Assembly: GCF_020229735.1 (NCBI RefSeq)
Contig: NZ_CP083459.1
Span: 248,001 to 312,000 of the forward strand
Direction of reading: 5' to 3'
From: Deinococcus taeanensis
GTDB taxonomy: Bacteria; Deinococcota; Deinococci; Deinococcales; Deinococcaceae
Length of the DNA stretch: 64,000 bases
The translations under genes were made by a program, and so were the position numbers. The notes below the pieces were generated by a model. It did no database searches and had not been told where the DNA came from. It worked only from the letters and a program-made list of their open reading frames with translations. Positions within the stretch are counted from its first letter, which is position 1; every line of letters starts with the position of its first letter. Below, one piece after another: positions 54,406 through 63,461 of the stretch.

Positions 54406-54774
54406 GAAGCGGTGTTGCTGCGTGCGGAGGTACTGCTGCTCAGTCTGGAAGGGCAACAGGGCATGGCTCTGGAACGTGCCCAAACGCTGGTCGCACATGC
54501 CCGCCGCCATGAAATGCGCGAATGGCTTGGTCACGGACTGATGCTGCGTGCTGGGTTTGACGCAGCAGCCGAGGCAGCCCCTCTATGGCAAGAAGCGTTG
54601 GAGATCGCCCGTGCTGAGGGCCTACTGGAGTTGCAGTGCCAGGTCGCCTCAGCTCTGGCTAAGGTGTCACACGAACCGAGGCTGCGGCCGGAGGCATTAC
54701 AGACCCGTGGATACCTGGACGCCCAAATCGTCCTGTACGAGACAGGGCAGTCAGAGGGGAATCGTCTGCATTAG
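54406..54774 (+). pseudogene. AfsR/LuxR-like regulator, C-terminal TPR fragment
   Basis: The frame contains EAVLLRAEVLLLSLEGQQGM, LVAHARRHEMREWLGHGLML and WQEALEIARAEGLLELQCQV: tetratricopeptide-like repeats as in BTAD/MalT-type regulators. It joins the dnaE2 start directly and ends at a TAG at 54774. A junction of two unrelated genes, the remains of a deletion or recombination. Confidence 0.65.
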
Positions 54775-54886
54775 CGTGAAACGCTTGGGAACCGCGGAAT
54801 TAGTCCCCTCAGCTCATCGTGGGCCAGAAGACCGTCGTAGAGAGCGTTTATACGCCCGCTCCTGACCCCGGCCACCTGAGACGCTG

Positions 54887-55093
54887 GTGAAACGCGTCAG
54901 CAGGCAACCTGATGGTGTGCCGTACGATCCGTGGTTCAGAGGGAAGGTTGCTTACATCCTGCGCATTGAGCGTGAGGGGGCGCGCCTGACCCTGCACCTG
55001 TAGGACCTTCGCAGCCGGAAGCAATGGCACTTCCGCTCCTGGGAGGAATTACAGCAGCACGTTGAGCGTCGGCCGCTCCAGACACTGCGTTGA
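54887..55093 (+). pseudogene. Small conserved protein remnant with one TAG
   Basis: GTG start; VPYDPWFRGKVAYILRIERE, GARLTLHL, then TAG at 55001-55003, then DLRSRKQWHFRSWEELQQHV. The reading on both sides of the TAG is consistent with one 68-aa protein, and a CAG to TAG change is the simplest explanation. Family not named. Confidence 0.55.
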
Positions 55094-55149
55094 GCTGTGA
55101 GTGGTCGAACGGAATACAGCCGATCTGTATGGGGAAAGGGGAGGACGAT

Positions 55150-56946
55150 ATGAACAAAATCCTGATTTGGAGTGCGCTGACACTGGGACTGGCGAGCTGT
55201 AATGGAGGGGGAACGACTGATGGTTACCTCCCGCCCAGTCCAGTGGTGGCGCGGGTTGAGATTGACCAGCCATCGCTGCTGCTGACAGGCACCGGGAAAT
55301 CGGTACCCATCACAGCCAGTGCCTACGACGCCAGTGGGAAGAAGCTCAGTACGCCGGTTCAGTTCGAATCGTCACGGCCGGAGGTCGCGGCCGTGGGCGC
55401 TGATCAGGTGCAGGCTCTGACGGTCGGCTCGACCCAGATTACGGCAGTCGCGGGATCAGTGCGCAGCCGTCCAGTCATCGCGGCAGTAGCCACTTTGAAC
55501 AGTGACGTGACCGAAGTAGCGGCCGCCAACGTGCTGGCTGGGCCCAACTTCGTGGGACTAGCACCCGATCAGGCCCCCACGGTCGGCAGCCAGTACACCG
55601 TGGTGGTTCAGAACCTGACTCCTACGCTGGGCAAGAAGTGGTTCAGTCAGGGACGGTCCAGCAATGATCAGGGTGGGCAACGCCTGCAGGGCAAGATCGT
55701 GAATGTGCAGGATTATCCAGGCGGCGGCAAGCTCGTGACATTGGAAGTCACGCCCTACGAGGAGATCTTCAGCAAGTTACTGATTGACGAGGAGATCAAT
55801 TTCTCAGGTGCGCCTGACACTGTCCCTCCAGGCTTCGCGCCTCAGGCTTTCGTCGGAAATGGGGCCGTTGAATGTGAACTGAGCGACGTTGGGACCACAC
55901 CGCCGATCACGTTGGCCGTACCCACGATGAATATCGGCTTCAATACGGACGAGTCGAGGACAGGCATCCGGGTCAACGTCGGCTTCGGGAGCGAGAATGT
56001 CGTGAAGGTGCGCTTTCGCGGCACGTTGGACGCGAGCCTGGCCTTGTCTGGCCGCATCACTCGCAATTTCAGCGGCTCGGTCGACTGCCGCACCCGTATT
56101 CCCATTACCCGGAATATTGCCGGAATCCCACTGCCGTTGTTTACGAGCCTGACCAGTGAGCGGGGACTGGGCGTGAAGTTCTCCGGTGACTTCAGCGGTC
56201 CAGACACGACGTTCGAGGCGCAAGGCGGGTTGAGGGTCGCACTGGATCTGGGGGCCAGTCTGAACCTCAGTAGCGGTCAGATCACGCGGTTCAACACCGT
56301 TACGCCCACTCCTTCAGGAGTGCTGCAAATGAGTTCGGGAGATGAGGTGACGCGTTTTGACGCCTCGGCCGAAGCCTACGTCTTCGACAACTGGATCCTG
56401 CGTGCCGGGCCGGCCGCTTTTGACCTGTGGGTCGACAAGAATGGCATTCGCCAGGTGGCCGCACTGGTGTCCGTACCGCAGCAGATCACATCCGGCACTC
56501 GCAACACGCTGAAGCTGGAAGGCTTCGGACGCAATGGGCCGGGCCGCGAGTTCGATAATTTCCTACGCTTCTTCAACGCCCGTGAGCTCGCCCCAGCCAC
56601 CGAAACGTACACCGACATGATCCGTGCCGCCCCTTTCACACTCGACATCTTCAATTGCAACGCCATGAGTACAGCTCCGACCCGCGCGCTGTGCGTGACC
56701 CGCTTCACTGAGCGCAGCTACCCGGTTCTGGGAGACAACATCTTGAAGCTTGAGGTGTGGGTGCGGCGTGGCACTGCTGTTCCTTTCCTCTTGACGCAGG
56801 ACACGAGCGTCTCGGCCTCGACCATCACCACCTTCACCCCGGCGGCCACCGCCCTGCAGACGGGTGACACGTGCTTCCTGGCGGTCTACACCAAGGCCAT
56901 GCCGATCGTCGGGATGGTTACAGGCAACGGGACAAGCTGCCTATAA
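55150..56946 (+). CDS. Large lipoprotein with N-terminal Ig-like domain
   Basis: ATG at 55150 with AAAGGGGAGG upstream; signal MNKILIWSALTLGLASC with the lipobox LASC. Residues about 34-115 look like a BIG_2 or invasin-type Ig-like domain (PSLLLTGTGKSVPITASAYD, VGSTQITAVAGSVRS). Next is a globular region (NVLAGPNFVGLAPDQAP, GNGAVECELSDVG) and a C-terminal beta-rich part with an EVWVRRGTAVPFL strand. 598 aa, exported and lipid-anchored; function unknown. Intact. Confidence 0.8.
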   Translation: MNKILIWSALTLGLASCNGGGTTDGYLPPSPVVARVEIDQPSLLLTGTGKSVPITASAYDASGKKLSTPVQFESSRPEVAAVGADQVQALTVGSTQITAVAGSVRSRPVIAAVATLNSDVTEVAAANVLAGPNFVGLAPDQAPTVGSQYTVVVQNLTPTLGKKWFSQGRSSNDQGGQRLQGKIVNVQDYPGGGKLVTLEVTPYEEIFSKLLIDEEINFSGAPDTVPPGFAPQAFVGNGAVECELSDVGTTPPITLAVPTMNIGFNTDESRTGIRVNVGFGSENVVKVRFRGTLDASLALSGRITRNFSGSVDCRTRIPITRNIAGIPLPLFTSLTSERGLGVKFSGDFSGPDTTFEAQGGLRVALDLGASLNLSSGQITRFNTVTPTPSGVLQMSSGDEVTRFDASAEAYVFDNWILRAGPAAFDLWVDKNGIRQVAALVSVPQQITSGTRNTLKLEGFGRNGPGREFDNFLRFFNARELAPATETYTDMIRAAPFTLDIFNCNAMSTAPTRALCVTRFTERSYPVLGDNILKLEVWVRRGTAVPFLLTQDTSVSASTITTFTPAATALQTGDTCFLAVYTKAMPIVGMVTGNGTSCL

Positions 56947-57020
56947 GAGGGATGAATGACCCGGTAAGGGTTATGAAATTGCAACACCTTGGTGGAGTAT
57001 CAGTTTGGGATGGGGGCTTG

Positions 57021-58196
57021 CTCAGCACCGGACACCTCGGGAAACTGATGTGCTGGCGGTTGGAAATGGCATCCCAAGGAGCCGCAGGCAGTCCCAGAAG
57101 TTATCGCCGCCCCACCGCGCCGCCTGAGTGAGAATCTGCCACCCGATCCGCGTCACGCTCACGACCGCTCGCCCGCGCTTGTCCCGTCGAGGGGACTGGG
57201 TCGCTCCCCGCTGCGCCCCCACCCGGGTCATCCAGGCCAGCGCGATACACAGCAGTCCGAAGAGCCGAGAGATTCGTTCTGGCGCTGTCATGTGCGTGGC
57301 CTCCAGATTCAGCCCTCGAGATTTCAAGGCGGAAAACGCCGATTCAATCGCCCACCTGAGCCGATAGGTGTTCAGTACGTCCAGCACGGGCAAATCGGAT
57401 GCCACGATCACCCTGTCCCCCGCGGGGGACAGGGTGATGACCACGTGCATCCAGCCCCCATACACCCACGTCCGTTCGAACAGGGCGCGCACCTGTCCCG
57501 GTTGCCGCGTCGTGAACAGGTCTCGCACCAGTTCATCGGAGGTCCTGGTGTTCTCCCGGATGCGGAGACACTGCTGGATGCGTTTCCAGCGTAGGAACGA
57601 GCACCACTCGCGCCCCACGAACTCCCGGTCCGCGATCAACACGGCCCAGTGCCGGGAAGGTAACACCTTGAGCAGACGAGCGACCAGGAGGATCCGGGCA
57701 ACAGCTGCACTGCTGCCTTGATGGGGCTGGATCGACCAGACGAGGGGAATCACCGCGCCCCCAAGCAGAACGCCCAAGACGAGGATGTTCAGCGGCGTCT
57801 GACCGTCGTGCCACGTCGTGCGGTCCATGATCAGGGTGAGCTTGCCGTCGGGCAGCAAGGGAAGCAGGACGCCACAGACGTCCTGCTGAGTGAGTTGAGC
57901 ATCGTGGAAGACCCGGGCAACCGTCCGGGTCTTGGATTCCAGGGTTGCCGCTCTGGGGAGATGGAGCGCGATCTTGCGGTGGAGCGTGGATTCAGCCTGG
58001 AGGACGGCCAGGAGGACTTCCGCGAGCCGCCTCAGAGCATCGAGGCGGCGATGAGGGAGATGGGCTTTGAGGTGGGCAGCCAGCGTGTCAGCATGCAGTC
58101 GGGCGGTCTCTGAGCTCGTCACAGACCCAGATACCGCCCCTTGTCATGCTCCACTGCGTTCAGGACGCCATTTCTGGCGAAGTGTCAGGTGCTGAG
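57021..58196 (-). mobile_element. IS4-family insertion sequence (type 2), apparently complete
   Basis: Ends CTCAGCACCGGACACCTCG on the left and the inverse CTCAGCACCTGACACTTCG on the right, about 1.18 kb. It encodes one intact transposase. Two broken ends of the same family lie at 3022-3304 and 5041-5965. Confidence 0.85.
57022..58122 (-). CDS. IS4-family transposase (type 2)
   Basis: 366 aa, with a GTG at 58122 as the presumed start. Motifs: LIMDRTTWHDGQTPLNIL (first D), VLIADREFVGREW (second D) and YRLRWAIESAFSALKSRG with the Y-x2-R-x3-E-x6-K signature (E). All catalytic residues are present, and the C-terminus runs into the left terminal repeat. Likely active or recently active. Confidence 0.9.
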   Translation of the reverse strand: MTSSETARLHADTLAAHLKAHLPHRRLDALRRLAEVLLAVLQAESTLHRKIALHLPRAATLESKTRTVARVFHDAQLTQQDVCGVLLPLLPDGKLTLIMDRTTWHDGQTPLNILVLGVLLGGAVIPLVWSIQPHQGSSAAVARILLVARLLKVLPSRHWAVLIADREFVGREWCSFLRWKRIQQCLRIRENTRTSDELVRDLFTTRQPGQVRALFERTWVYGGWMHVVITLSPAGDRVIVASDLPVLDVLNTYRLRWAIESAFSALKSRGLNLEATHMTAPERISRLFGLLCIALAWMTRVGAQRGATQSPRRDKRGRAVVSVTRIGWQILTQAARWGGDNFWDCLRLLGMPFPTASTSVSRGVRC

Positions 58197-58240
58197 GTAG
58201 AAACCAGAACATGCGAAATGGTCTACAATTCTAGCTACCA

Positions 58241-58417
58241 ATGCGTACAATCATACTGCCGTTGAAAGTTGCCGCCTGGCTAGTTCTCCTCGGATTGTGG
58301 GCATTTTGCGCCTATTCGACCTTGGTAAAGGGCACGAACACTCTTTATCTCGCATTGCTGACTTCAATAGCCGGATACTTTATCTTTAAAATGTTGAGTA
58401 AGTTCACTGGCAAATAA
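58241..58417 (+). CDS. 58-aa two-helix membrane protein
   Basis: MRTIILPLKVAAWLVLLGLW, then AFCAYSTLVKGTNTLYLALL and TSIAGYFIFKMLSKFTGK: two transmembrane segments with a short polar loop and a basic tail. No strong ribosome binding site, but the composition and the following strong terminator favour a real gene. AT-rich compared with the neighbours, so probably acquired. It could be a small toxin-like or regulatory membrane peptide. Confidence 0.55.
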   Translation: MRTIILPLKVAAWLVLLGLWAFCAYSTLVKGTNTLYLALLTSIAGYFIFKMLSKFTGK

Positions 58418-58462
58418 AAGTAGCTTAGTGCCGGATATCCTGACCGCCTGACAGAAATTATA

Positions 58463-58492
58463 AGAAAGCGTCCCCTACCGGGGACGCTTTCT
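58463..58492. terminator. Strong bidirectional terminator hairpin
   Basis: AGAAAGCGTCCCC with a 4-base loop and the exact inverse GGGGACGCTTTCT, flanked by T-rich sequence. It ends transcription of the 58-aa gene and probably of anything coming from the right. Confidence 0.85.
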
Positions 58493-59052
58493 GTTTGTGA
58501 AAACAGAGAGTCTGTGATTACGCGTTAGGACTTTGTTGGCGAATTCGGGGATAGTCAAATTCATGACTCAGGTTCACACTGAGCCATGAGCCTAGAAGCC
58601 ATCCCAATAACGGGAGTGACGACGTCGTGCTGCTCCATACCTCATGGAGCCCCAGCAGCATGGTCCGGTGGAATTGATTGATCACCCCGTTTAAAGTAAG
58701 TCTGAAAAATGTGCTGGCGCAGGTCTTCCCAGGAGCATAGTCCGTGCACGGCAGAGGTCGGAGGTGGGGCGCTCATGCCTCAAGCTGCGTACCCAAACGA
58801 TTTAACCAAAGCCGTGTGGAACGTCCTTTTTCCTCTTCTTCTGCTGCGTTTCATCAAGGTAACCGAGGGGCGCAACCCGTTCGGGATCATTGGCGATGCA
58901 CTTCAGGCTCACGCGAGGGCGCACCATCCTGAAGTGCTGGATCGCTCCGGCTGAACTGGGCACTGGCCAACGCTGGTGATGTTCCAGGTCGACGTCTGCG
59001 AGACCACCGTTGCTGAATGGCAACAACGATGCCTTGTGATCGCCCTCCCTGC
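58493..59052. other. Region with an IS5-like transposase scrap
   Basis: Within 58774-58860 the plus frame reads MPQAAYPNDLTKAVWNVLFP, the first residues of IS5/IS427 transposases (YP.DLT...W..L.PLL). The rest of the element is missing. Apart from that, no gene is supported. Confidence 0.5.
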
Positions 59053-59544
59053 TCAGGTGTTCCGCTGAAGTTCGCGGATGAAGGTCACCAGTTCCTTTCC
59101 CTCAGGCGAGTCCAGTTTCCAGGCGGCCACCTCAGCCAACATCGACGGCACACCTGCATCCCGCGTCTGAAGCAGGGTCAGCAATGCCTGTCGCTTCACC
59201 CCTATCCCCCGATCGGAACGGACCAGTGCCATCAACAGAGGGACCGACGCCGCGTCTGCCCACCCATCAATCGACCAGCAGACCTCAGTCAGGAGGGCGT
59301 CCGGCCCGCCAGCAGCCAGCACTCGGTTTGCAAAGGGTGCAGGCCGTTCAGCGACCACGGCCCGGCCCACCTGATACAGCATGATCTGCAGCTCTGGCTC
59401 AGCGGTCGACAAGCGCTCGAACACCGCATCCAACACCCCAGCACGGGTCTTGTCTGACCATGCGTCCATGGTGGCTGTGAACCAGCCCAGGCGATTCTCG
59501 TGCCGGGCCATCAACAACACATCTACGAGCGCATCGTCCGTCAT
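59053..59544 (-). CDS. Helical (HEAT-like) hypothetical protein
   Basis: From an internal ATG at 59544 (MTDDALVDVLLMARHENRLG) the 163-aa protein has repeated pairs of helices (RAGVLDAVFERLSTAEPELQ, VKRQALLTLLQTRDAGVPSM) like a HEAT or armadillo fragment. The 5' side joins an IS4 fragment, so the true start may be lost. No domain name can be given. Cytoplasmic. Confidence 0.55.
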   Translation of the reverse strand: MTDDALVDVLLMARHENRLGWFTATMDAWSDKTRAGVLDAVFERLSTAEPELQIMLYQVGRAVVAERPAPFANRVLAAGGPDALLTEVCWSIDGWADAASVPLLMALVRSDRGIGVKRQALLTLLQTRDAGVPSMLAEVAAWKLDSPEGKELVTFIRELQRNT

Positions 59545-59559
59545 GGTCATCAGGAGAGC

Positions 59560-59935
59560 ACAAGCACGCCCAGGACGCCTGTTTGACCTACCAACTTCGC
59601 TGGTCCGTGGAATGCACGTTCTCCTCAATGAAATCCCGCAGCTTCGATCTGGAGCGGACGGGCATGACGCACACAGATCGTCTTGAGCGACTGTTCGGCA
59701 TCGTGACCCTCGCCTGGGTGTGGTGCCTGTGTGTGGGCGTGAATGGGGCGCTCAGCGCCCCATCCAGATCAAAGCCCATGGCCGCAAAGCCCTGAGCCTG
59801 GTCACGGCTGGAACGATTGGCACACGCACTCCAGTGGAATCATTCAGCACAAGTGACGTTTGCAAACCTCTTGGCGTCTGGTTTTTCAGCCCCTGGCGCA
59901 CTAGCAGGACAAGGTGTCCAGTACTGAACTATCCA
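59560..59935 (+). pseudogene. IS4-family element (type 3), C-terminal fragment, second copy
   Basis: Plus strand: LTYQLRWSVECTFSSMKSRS, DLERTGMTHTDRLERLFGIV, then a frame change before KAHGRKALSLVTAG. It matches the fragment at 47887-48330 and ends with similar terminal sequence (GGTGTCCAGTACTGAAC). Confidence 0.7.
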
Positions 59936-60080
59936 CCAGCGAAAGAAGCGCAGGTGCAAGGCATTCTCGGGAGTGATTTCAGTGCGGCGGCCAACTGGTC
60001 ATGGGGCAGGTCATCAGTGACGTTGAGCGGCGTGACACTTGTCCCGAGCCGATCATGACGGAGACCGTACATTGAATGAA

Positions 60081-60096
60081 CTGAATGAACGTTCAG
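60081..60096. promoter_or_regulatory. Putative TetR operator CTGAATGAACGTTCAG
   Basis: Exact reverse complement of 4967-4982, including the palindrome TGAACGTTCA. It lies about 100 bp upstream of the hydrolase/tetR operon. Confidence 0.65.
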
Positions 60097-60196
60097 CTTG
60101 CTAAAACGGATTCCAACTCCTTGGCCTGTCGCCATCACAGACGACGCCAACCCACGCCTCCCCCGTTCCCCCTAACTACTCACCTCCAGGAGCCCC

Positions 60197-61156
60197 ATGC
60201 GCAGACGTTCCCTCGTGCTCCCCTTCGCCGCGGCTGGCATCCTGCTCAGCGCCTGCGCTTTCATGCCACTGGCAACCCCGTCCACCGACTCCCCCTTCCT
60301 GAAGCGGATGCAGGCAGCGGAGCAGAGCCACACACTCCACCTCCCCGAAGTGGACCTTCACTACCTTCAGCTCGGCCAGGGCCCCCCCGTCGTGATGCTC
60401 CCCGGCGGCGGCTCCTGGGCCTACGACTTCTACGACCTGGCATCACGGCTCGCCACCAACCACACCGTCTATATTCTGGACACCCCGGGAAACGGCTACA
60501 CCGTCCCTGCTCCATCCACCGACCTGAACAGGCTCTACACCCTCGAAGGGATCAATGCTGTACTCCTCGAATTCATGCGGGCCAAAAAGCTTGAGCAGGC
60601 CGACTTCATCGGCAATTCGTGGGGCGGCGGGTTTGGCCTGTACTTCGCCGAGCGGCACCCCGAGCGCGTGCGGCGCTATGTCTCCCTAGCAGGCACCGGA
60701 CTGAACGACCCCGCCACCTTCCTCTGGCGCCTGAGACATGTGCCCCTCCTGGGGGAAGCACTGGTCAACCTCTCGGCATACAGACCCCTACTGGCCTGGG
60801 GCCTGCGTCCCATGTACCTGCCGGGCGCCCCTTCAACCGAGGACATCGACGAGATGTACCGCCCCTACATACGTCCCTGGAACCTCCATTCGCAACTGTT
60901 GATCTACCGCAACGTCGATTGGGCAGCCACTAGACAGGGCCTGACGGCCCTGAAGGCCCCGACGCTGGTGATTTGGGGCGAGCAGGACGACGTACTCGAT
61001 GCCCGGCGCAATGAAGCCCTGTGGCGCACGCTTCACCCCGCAGCCCGCGTAGTGGTCCTGCCTGGCGCCGGGCACCTCCCCCACCAAGGGAATCTGGATG
61101 AAGTGTTTCAGCTCATTCAGACGTTCCTGGTCGAGGAAATCCGGGGGGCCTGGTGA
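60197..61156 (+). CDS. Alpha/beta-hydrolase lipoprotein
   Basis: Starts at an ATG after AGGAG-like CCAGGAG. Signal AAAGILLSAC (lipobox, Cys about 20). 319 aa with the hydrolase fold: oxyanion region VVMLPGGGSWAYDF, nucleophile GNSWGG (Ser), Asp in IWGEQDD and His in GAGHLPHQG. Similar to epoxide-hydrolase- or haloalkane-type enzymes; substrate unknown. The stop overlaps the GTG of the following tetR, so the two were co-translated. Confidence 0.88.
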   Translation: MRRRSLVLPFAAAGILLSACAFMPLATPSTDSPFLKRMQAAEQSHTLHLPEVDLHYLQLGQGPPVVMLPGGGSWAYDFYDLASRLATNHTVYILDTPGNGYTVPAPSTDLNRLYTLEGINAVLLEFMRAKKLEQADFIGNSWGGGFGLYFAERHPERVRRYVSLAGTGLNDPATFLWRLRHVPLLGEALVNLSAYRPLLAWGLRPMYLPGAPSTEDIDEMYRPYIRPWNLHSQLLIYRNVDWAATRQGLTALKAPTLVIWGEQDDVLDARRNEALWRTLHPAARVVVLPGAGHLPHQGNLDEVFQLIQTFLVEEIRGAW

Positions 61157-61629
61157 ACCCACCTGAGCCCCGCCCCCGCAATGCCGCCCCCACCCGCGAC
61201 ATAATCCTGACTGCCGCGACGCATCTCTTTGCTGCGCAGGGCTTTGCCGCGACCGGCATGTAGGACATCGCCACTGCTGCCGGCGTCGCCCGCGCCACCC
61301 CCAGCTACTTCTTCGGCTCCAAGGCGCTGCTCTGGCGGGCGGTCATGGACGCCCAGGCAACTCTGGTGGCCGACATCGTCCCAGGCCTGCTGAACGCCGT
61401 CGGACCGCACGCCACCCGCGACACCCTGCGAGACGCGCTGCTGGACCGTCTGCTGCACTTTCATCAGGAGCATCGGGCAGCCCTGCGGCTGATCCAGTGG
61501 GCCGAGCTCCAGGAACGCCCGGCCCACCAAGCCGCAGTGCAGAGCACCCCTCAAACGCTTCAACGGATGTCCCCGGTCCTCCGGGCATGTCTCAAGACTA
61601 TCAATGCCAATCTGCCGCGTGATCAATAA
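61153..61629 (+). pseudogene. TetR-family regulator with TAG in the HTH
   Basis: NPPEPRPRNAAPTRDIILTA, ATHLFAAQGFAATGM, then TAG at 61261-61263, then DIATAAGVARATPSYFFGSK. Compared with the intact TetR at 4328 (GLQQIADAAGVARATPSYFF), the stop sits where a Gln codon (CAG) is expected. Without it the protein would be about 157 residues, shorter than usual, so the C-terminus also seems lost. It would have repressed the operon through the shared palindrome. Confidence 0.8.
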
Positions 61630-62152
61630 GCCCGTGTGTCTCCACCATCACCCCCTCCTTTCTGAACGGGGTTTTCTGCGGTAGCCATCCGGTGACCAGC
61701 GCCCCTCGATCCCAGCGTCATCCACCTGAAAATCAGGATGTACCGGTTCCCTGAAGGACTGCTGTAAAGGTTCCAGCCGCAGTCCAGAGAGATGTTGCGG
61801 GGTGCATTCCAGCTTCCACTTTCGTCCACTTCTCCCACACACATCTCAGTGGGGTTGATCGACGGCATCCGGGGGTTGCGTGGGTTCCCGCCCATGGTGG
61901 TCATGGTCAAGCGGGCCGGGACAACTCCCGTGAATTCCCGCACCATCAGATCGATCATTTTCTTCCGGGTGGCCAGCGGCATGCGCATCCACGGCGCCTG
62001 ATCGGCGAACACCTCCACCTGCATCAGGGTTCCATCGGGAATGCGGCGCGCCCAGACGCTCAGGCCTGACGCCGCGGGCACCGCGTACCCATACACCATG
62101 CCGGGAGGGCTTCCCCGGCCGGTGTACAGCTCACCGGGGTATTTCTCCACCG
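61623..62152 (-). pseudogene. Hypothetical gene, C-terminal part, cut by IS6
   Basis: The minus frame continuing from the IS6 reads GELYTGRGSPPGMVYGYAVP, ADQAPWMRMPLATRKKMIDL, ARLTMTTMGGNPRNPRMPSI, with no family recognised. The N-terminal part cannot be found beyond the IS. It reads in frame with the transposase, so a fused protein is possible. Confidence 0.6.
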
Positions 62153-62965
62153 GTTGTGGCAAGTTGTTGGCGCAGGGGCGGTGAAAGGATAACCGTGACG
62201 CAGATGGCCTGATATTCAGGCCGCCCGCTTTTACCAGGTCGCGCCAGAGCTGAAACGCCCGTTTCTGATTGTGGCGGCGGTGATGAGCGCGAACAGGACA
62301 GCGGGCTGGGTGAGGCAGATTCGCGATGCGGGCGTGCACGTCGAGAAAGCCTTGGGCGCGTCGTCGTGACCTGAATCCGCGTTGCTGGCATTCTTGTCGT
62401 CGTGTCGGTCCGTGGGATTGTTCCACGAGGGTGTTGCATCGGGCCATGGAGATCACCTGGACGTGCGCCACAGCGTAGAGCACGGGAAGCTCCCGAATGG
62501 CCGCACCATAACTCCAGAGCTTCTCGGTGTGAATGATCGCGGGGTTATGGTGTGCTCTCAGCAGTCGCTGGAAGAACGCACTGGCTGCCTCGGTGTCACG
62601 GTGTCGCTGAAGAAAGACGTCGAGAACAGTGCCGTTTTCATCGACCGCCCGCCAGAACCAGTGGGTGATGCCGCCCACGTCCAAGGGCATGTCATCAAGA
62701 GGCCACCGGGAACCCCGGCGGGGTTCCCGGTGGCGCGGAACCTGGGCGAAGCGGTCGCCAAATTGTATGCACCAGGTGCGGATGGATGCCCGGGTCACGC
62801 AGATTCCGCGTTCCAGGAGCAGTTCTTCGACATTTCGATAGTTCAGCGTGAACCGGTGAGAGAGCCTGACAGCGTAGCCGATCACATCGAGGGGGAACCG
62901 GTCCCCTGGAAGCTTCTGACCGTTCAGCACCGGATAACCCGACGCCAACAACTTGCCACAACCGG
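62153..62965 (-). mobile_element. IS6-family insertion sequence
   Basis: Matching ends: GGTTGTGGCAAGTTGTTGGC at the left and its inverse at the right, about 0.81 kb. The encoded transposase (TTG start near 62951) has FPLDVIGYAVRLSHRFTLNY, WPLDDMPLDVGG (first D) and RCNTLVEQSHGPTRRQECQQ (E). Where IS6 enzymes have TDKL the sequence is HTEKL, so the second Asp is a Glu. No 8-bp target duplication is seen. The frame has no stop of its own and runs into flanking DNA. Possibly inactive. Confidence 0.8.
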
Positions 62966-63461
62966 GTGTCTGTCAGCGCCGGCCTTCAAGGGCACCCCGG
63001 AGTGTTGAACCGGAAGGGGGCTGCGGGCATCGGCTGGTGCCCGCCTTCCCTCAGGGGCGGCCGTCTGACGCCCGCGCTGACAGGCCACTGATGTGGATGA
63101 CCGTGATTCAGCGGTCCATGTAATCCCCCGGCAGGCTGCCCGCCCGGCACGGCCTGCCGGACCGTGACGCCTCCCGCCCAGGCCTCCTGGCCGGGAGGCG
63201 ATGCATCACAGAGGCAGACCTGAACGGCTCCGCCCGGCACGACAGACATCCTCTGCCTCTCACACGGCGCCCGTGGCGGCCTTCCCGCGCGGCTTGATCC
63301 GGGCACTCCGCCCGGAACGTCAGTGGCCTGCTGAGGCCCTGGGCAGCTTCAGCAGGGGGCTGTCTGCCAGACTCGCCCACGACCCAGGAGGGTCCGGGGC
63401 TGTCGGCGCTGAACAGGCCGCGCTACTGCCGAGTCCCAGGGGTGCACCGGGGCGGTGCGGG
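62966..63461. other. Intergenic stretch without a supported gene
   Basis: Frames on both strands, Pro/Arg/Gly-rich, lack start signals and domain similarity. Nothing further seen. Confidence 0.4.

Noticed and set aside
52645..54534. 629-aa minus-strand open frame opposite imuY
   Set aside because: Low-complexity Ser/Arg/Pro shadow of the imuY-DUF6504-dnaE2 region; high-GC DNA keeps wrong frames open.
61261..61263. In-frame TAG codons in several conserved genes (5905, 35793, 55001, 61261) as a hint of amber recoding
   Set aside because: Genes such as the STM4011- and STM4012-like ones end normally in TAG, so point mutation (often CAG to TAG) in decaying genes is the simpler explanation.
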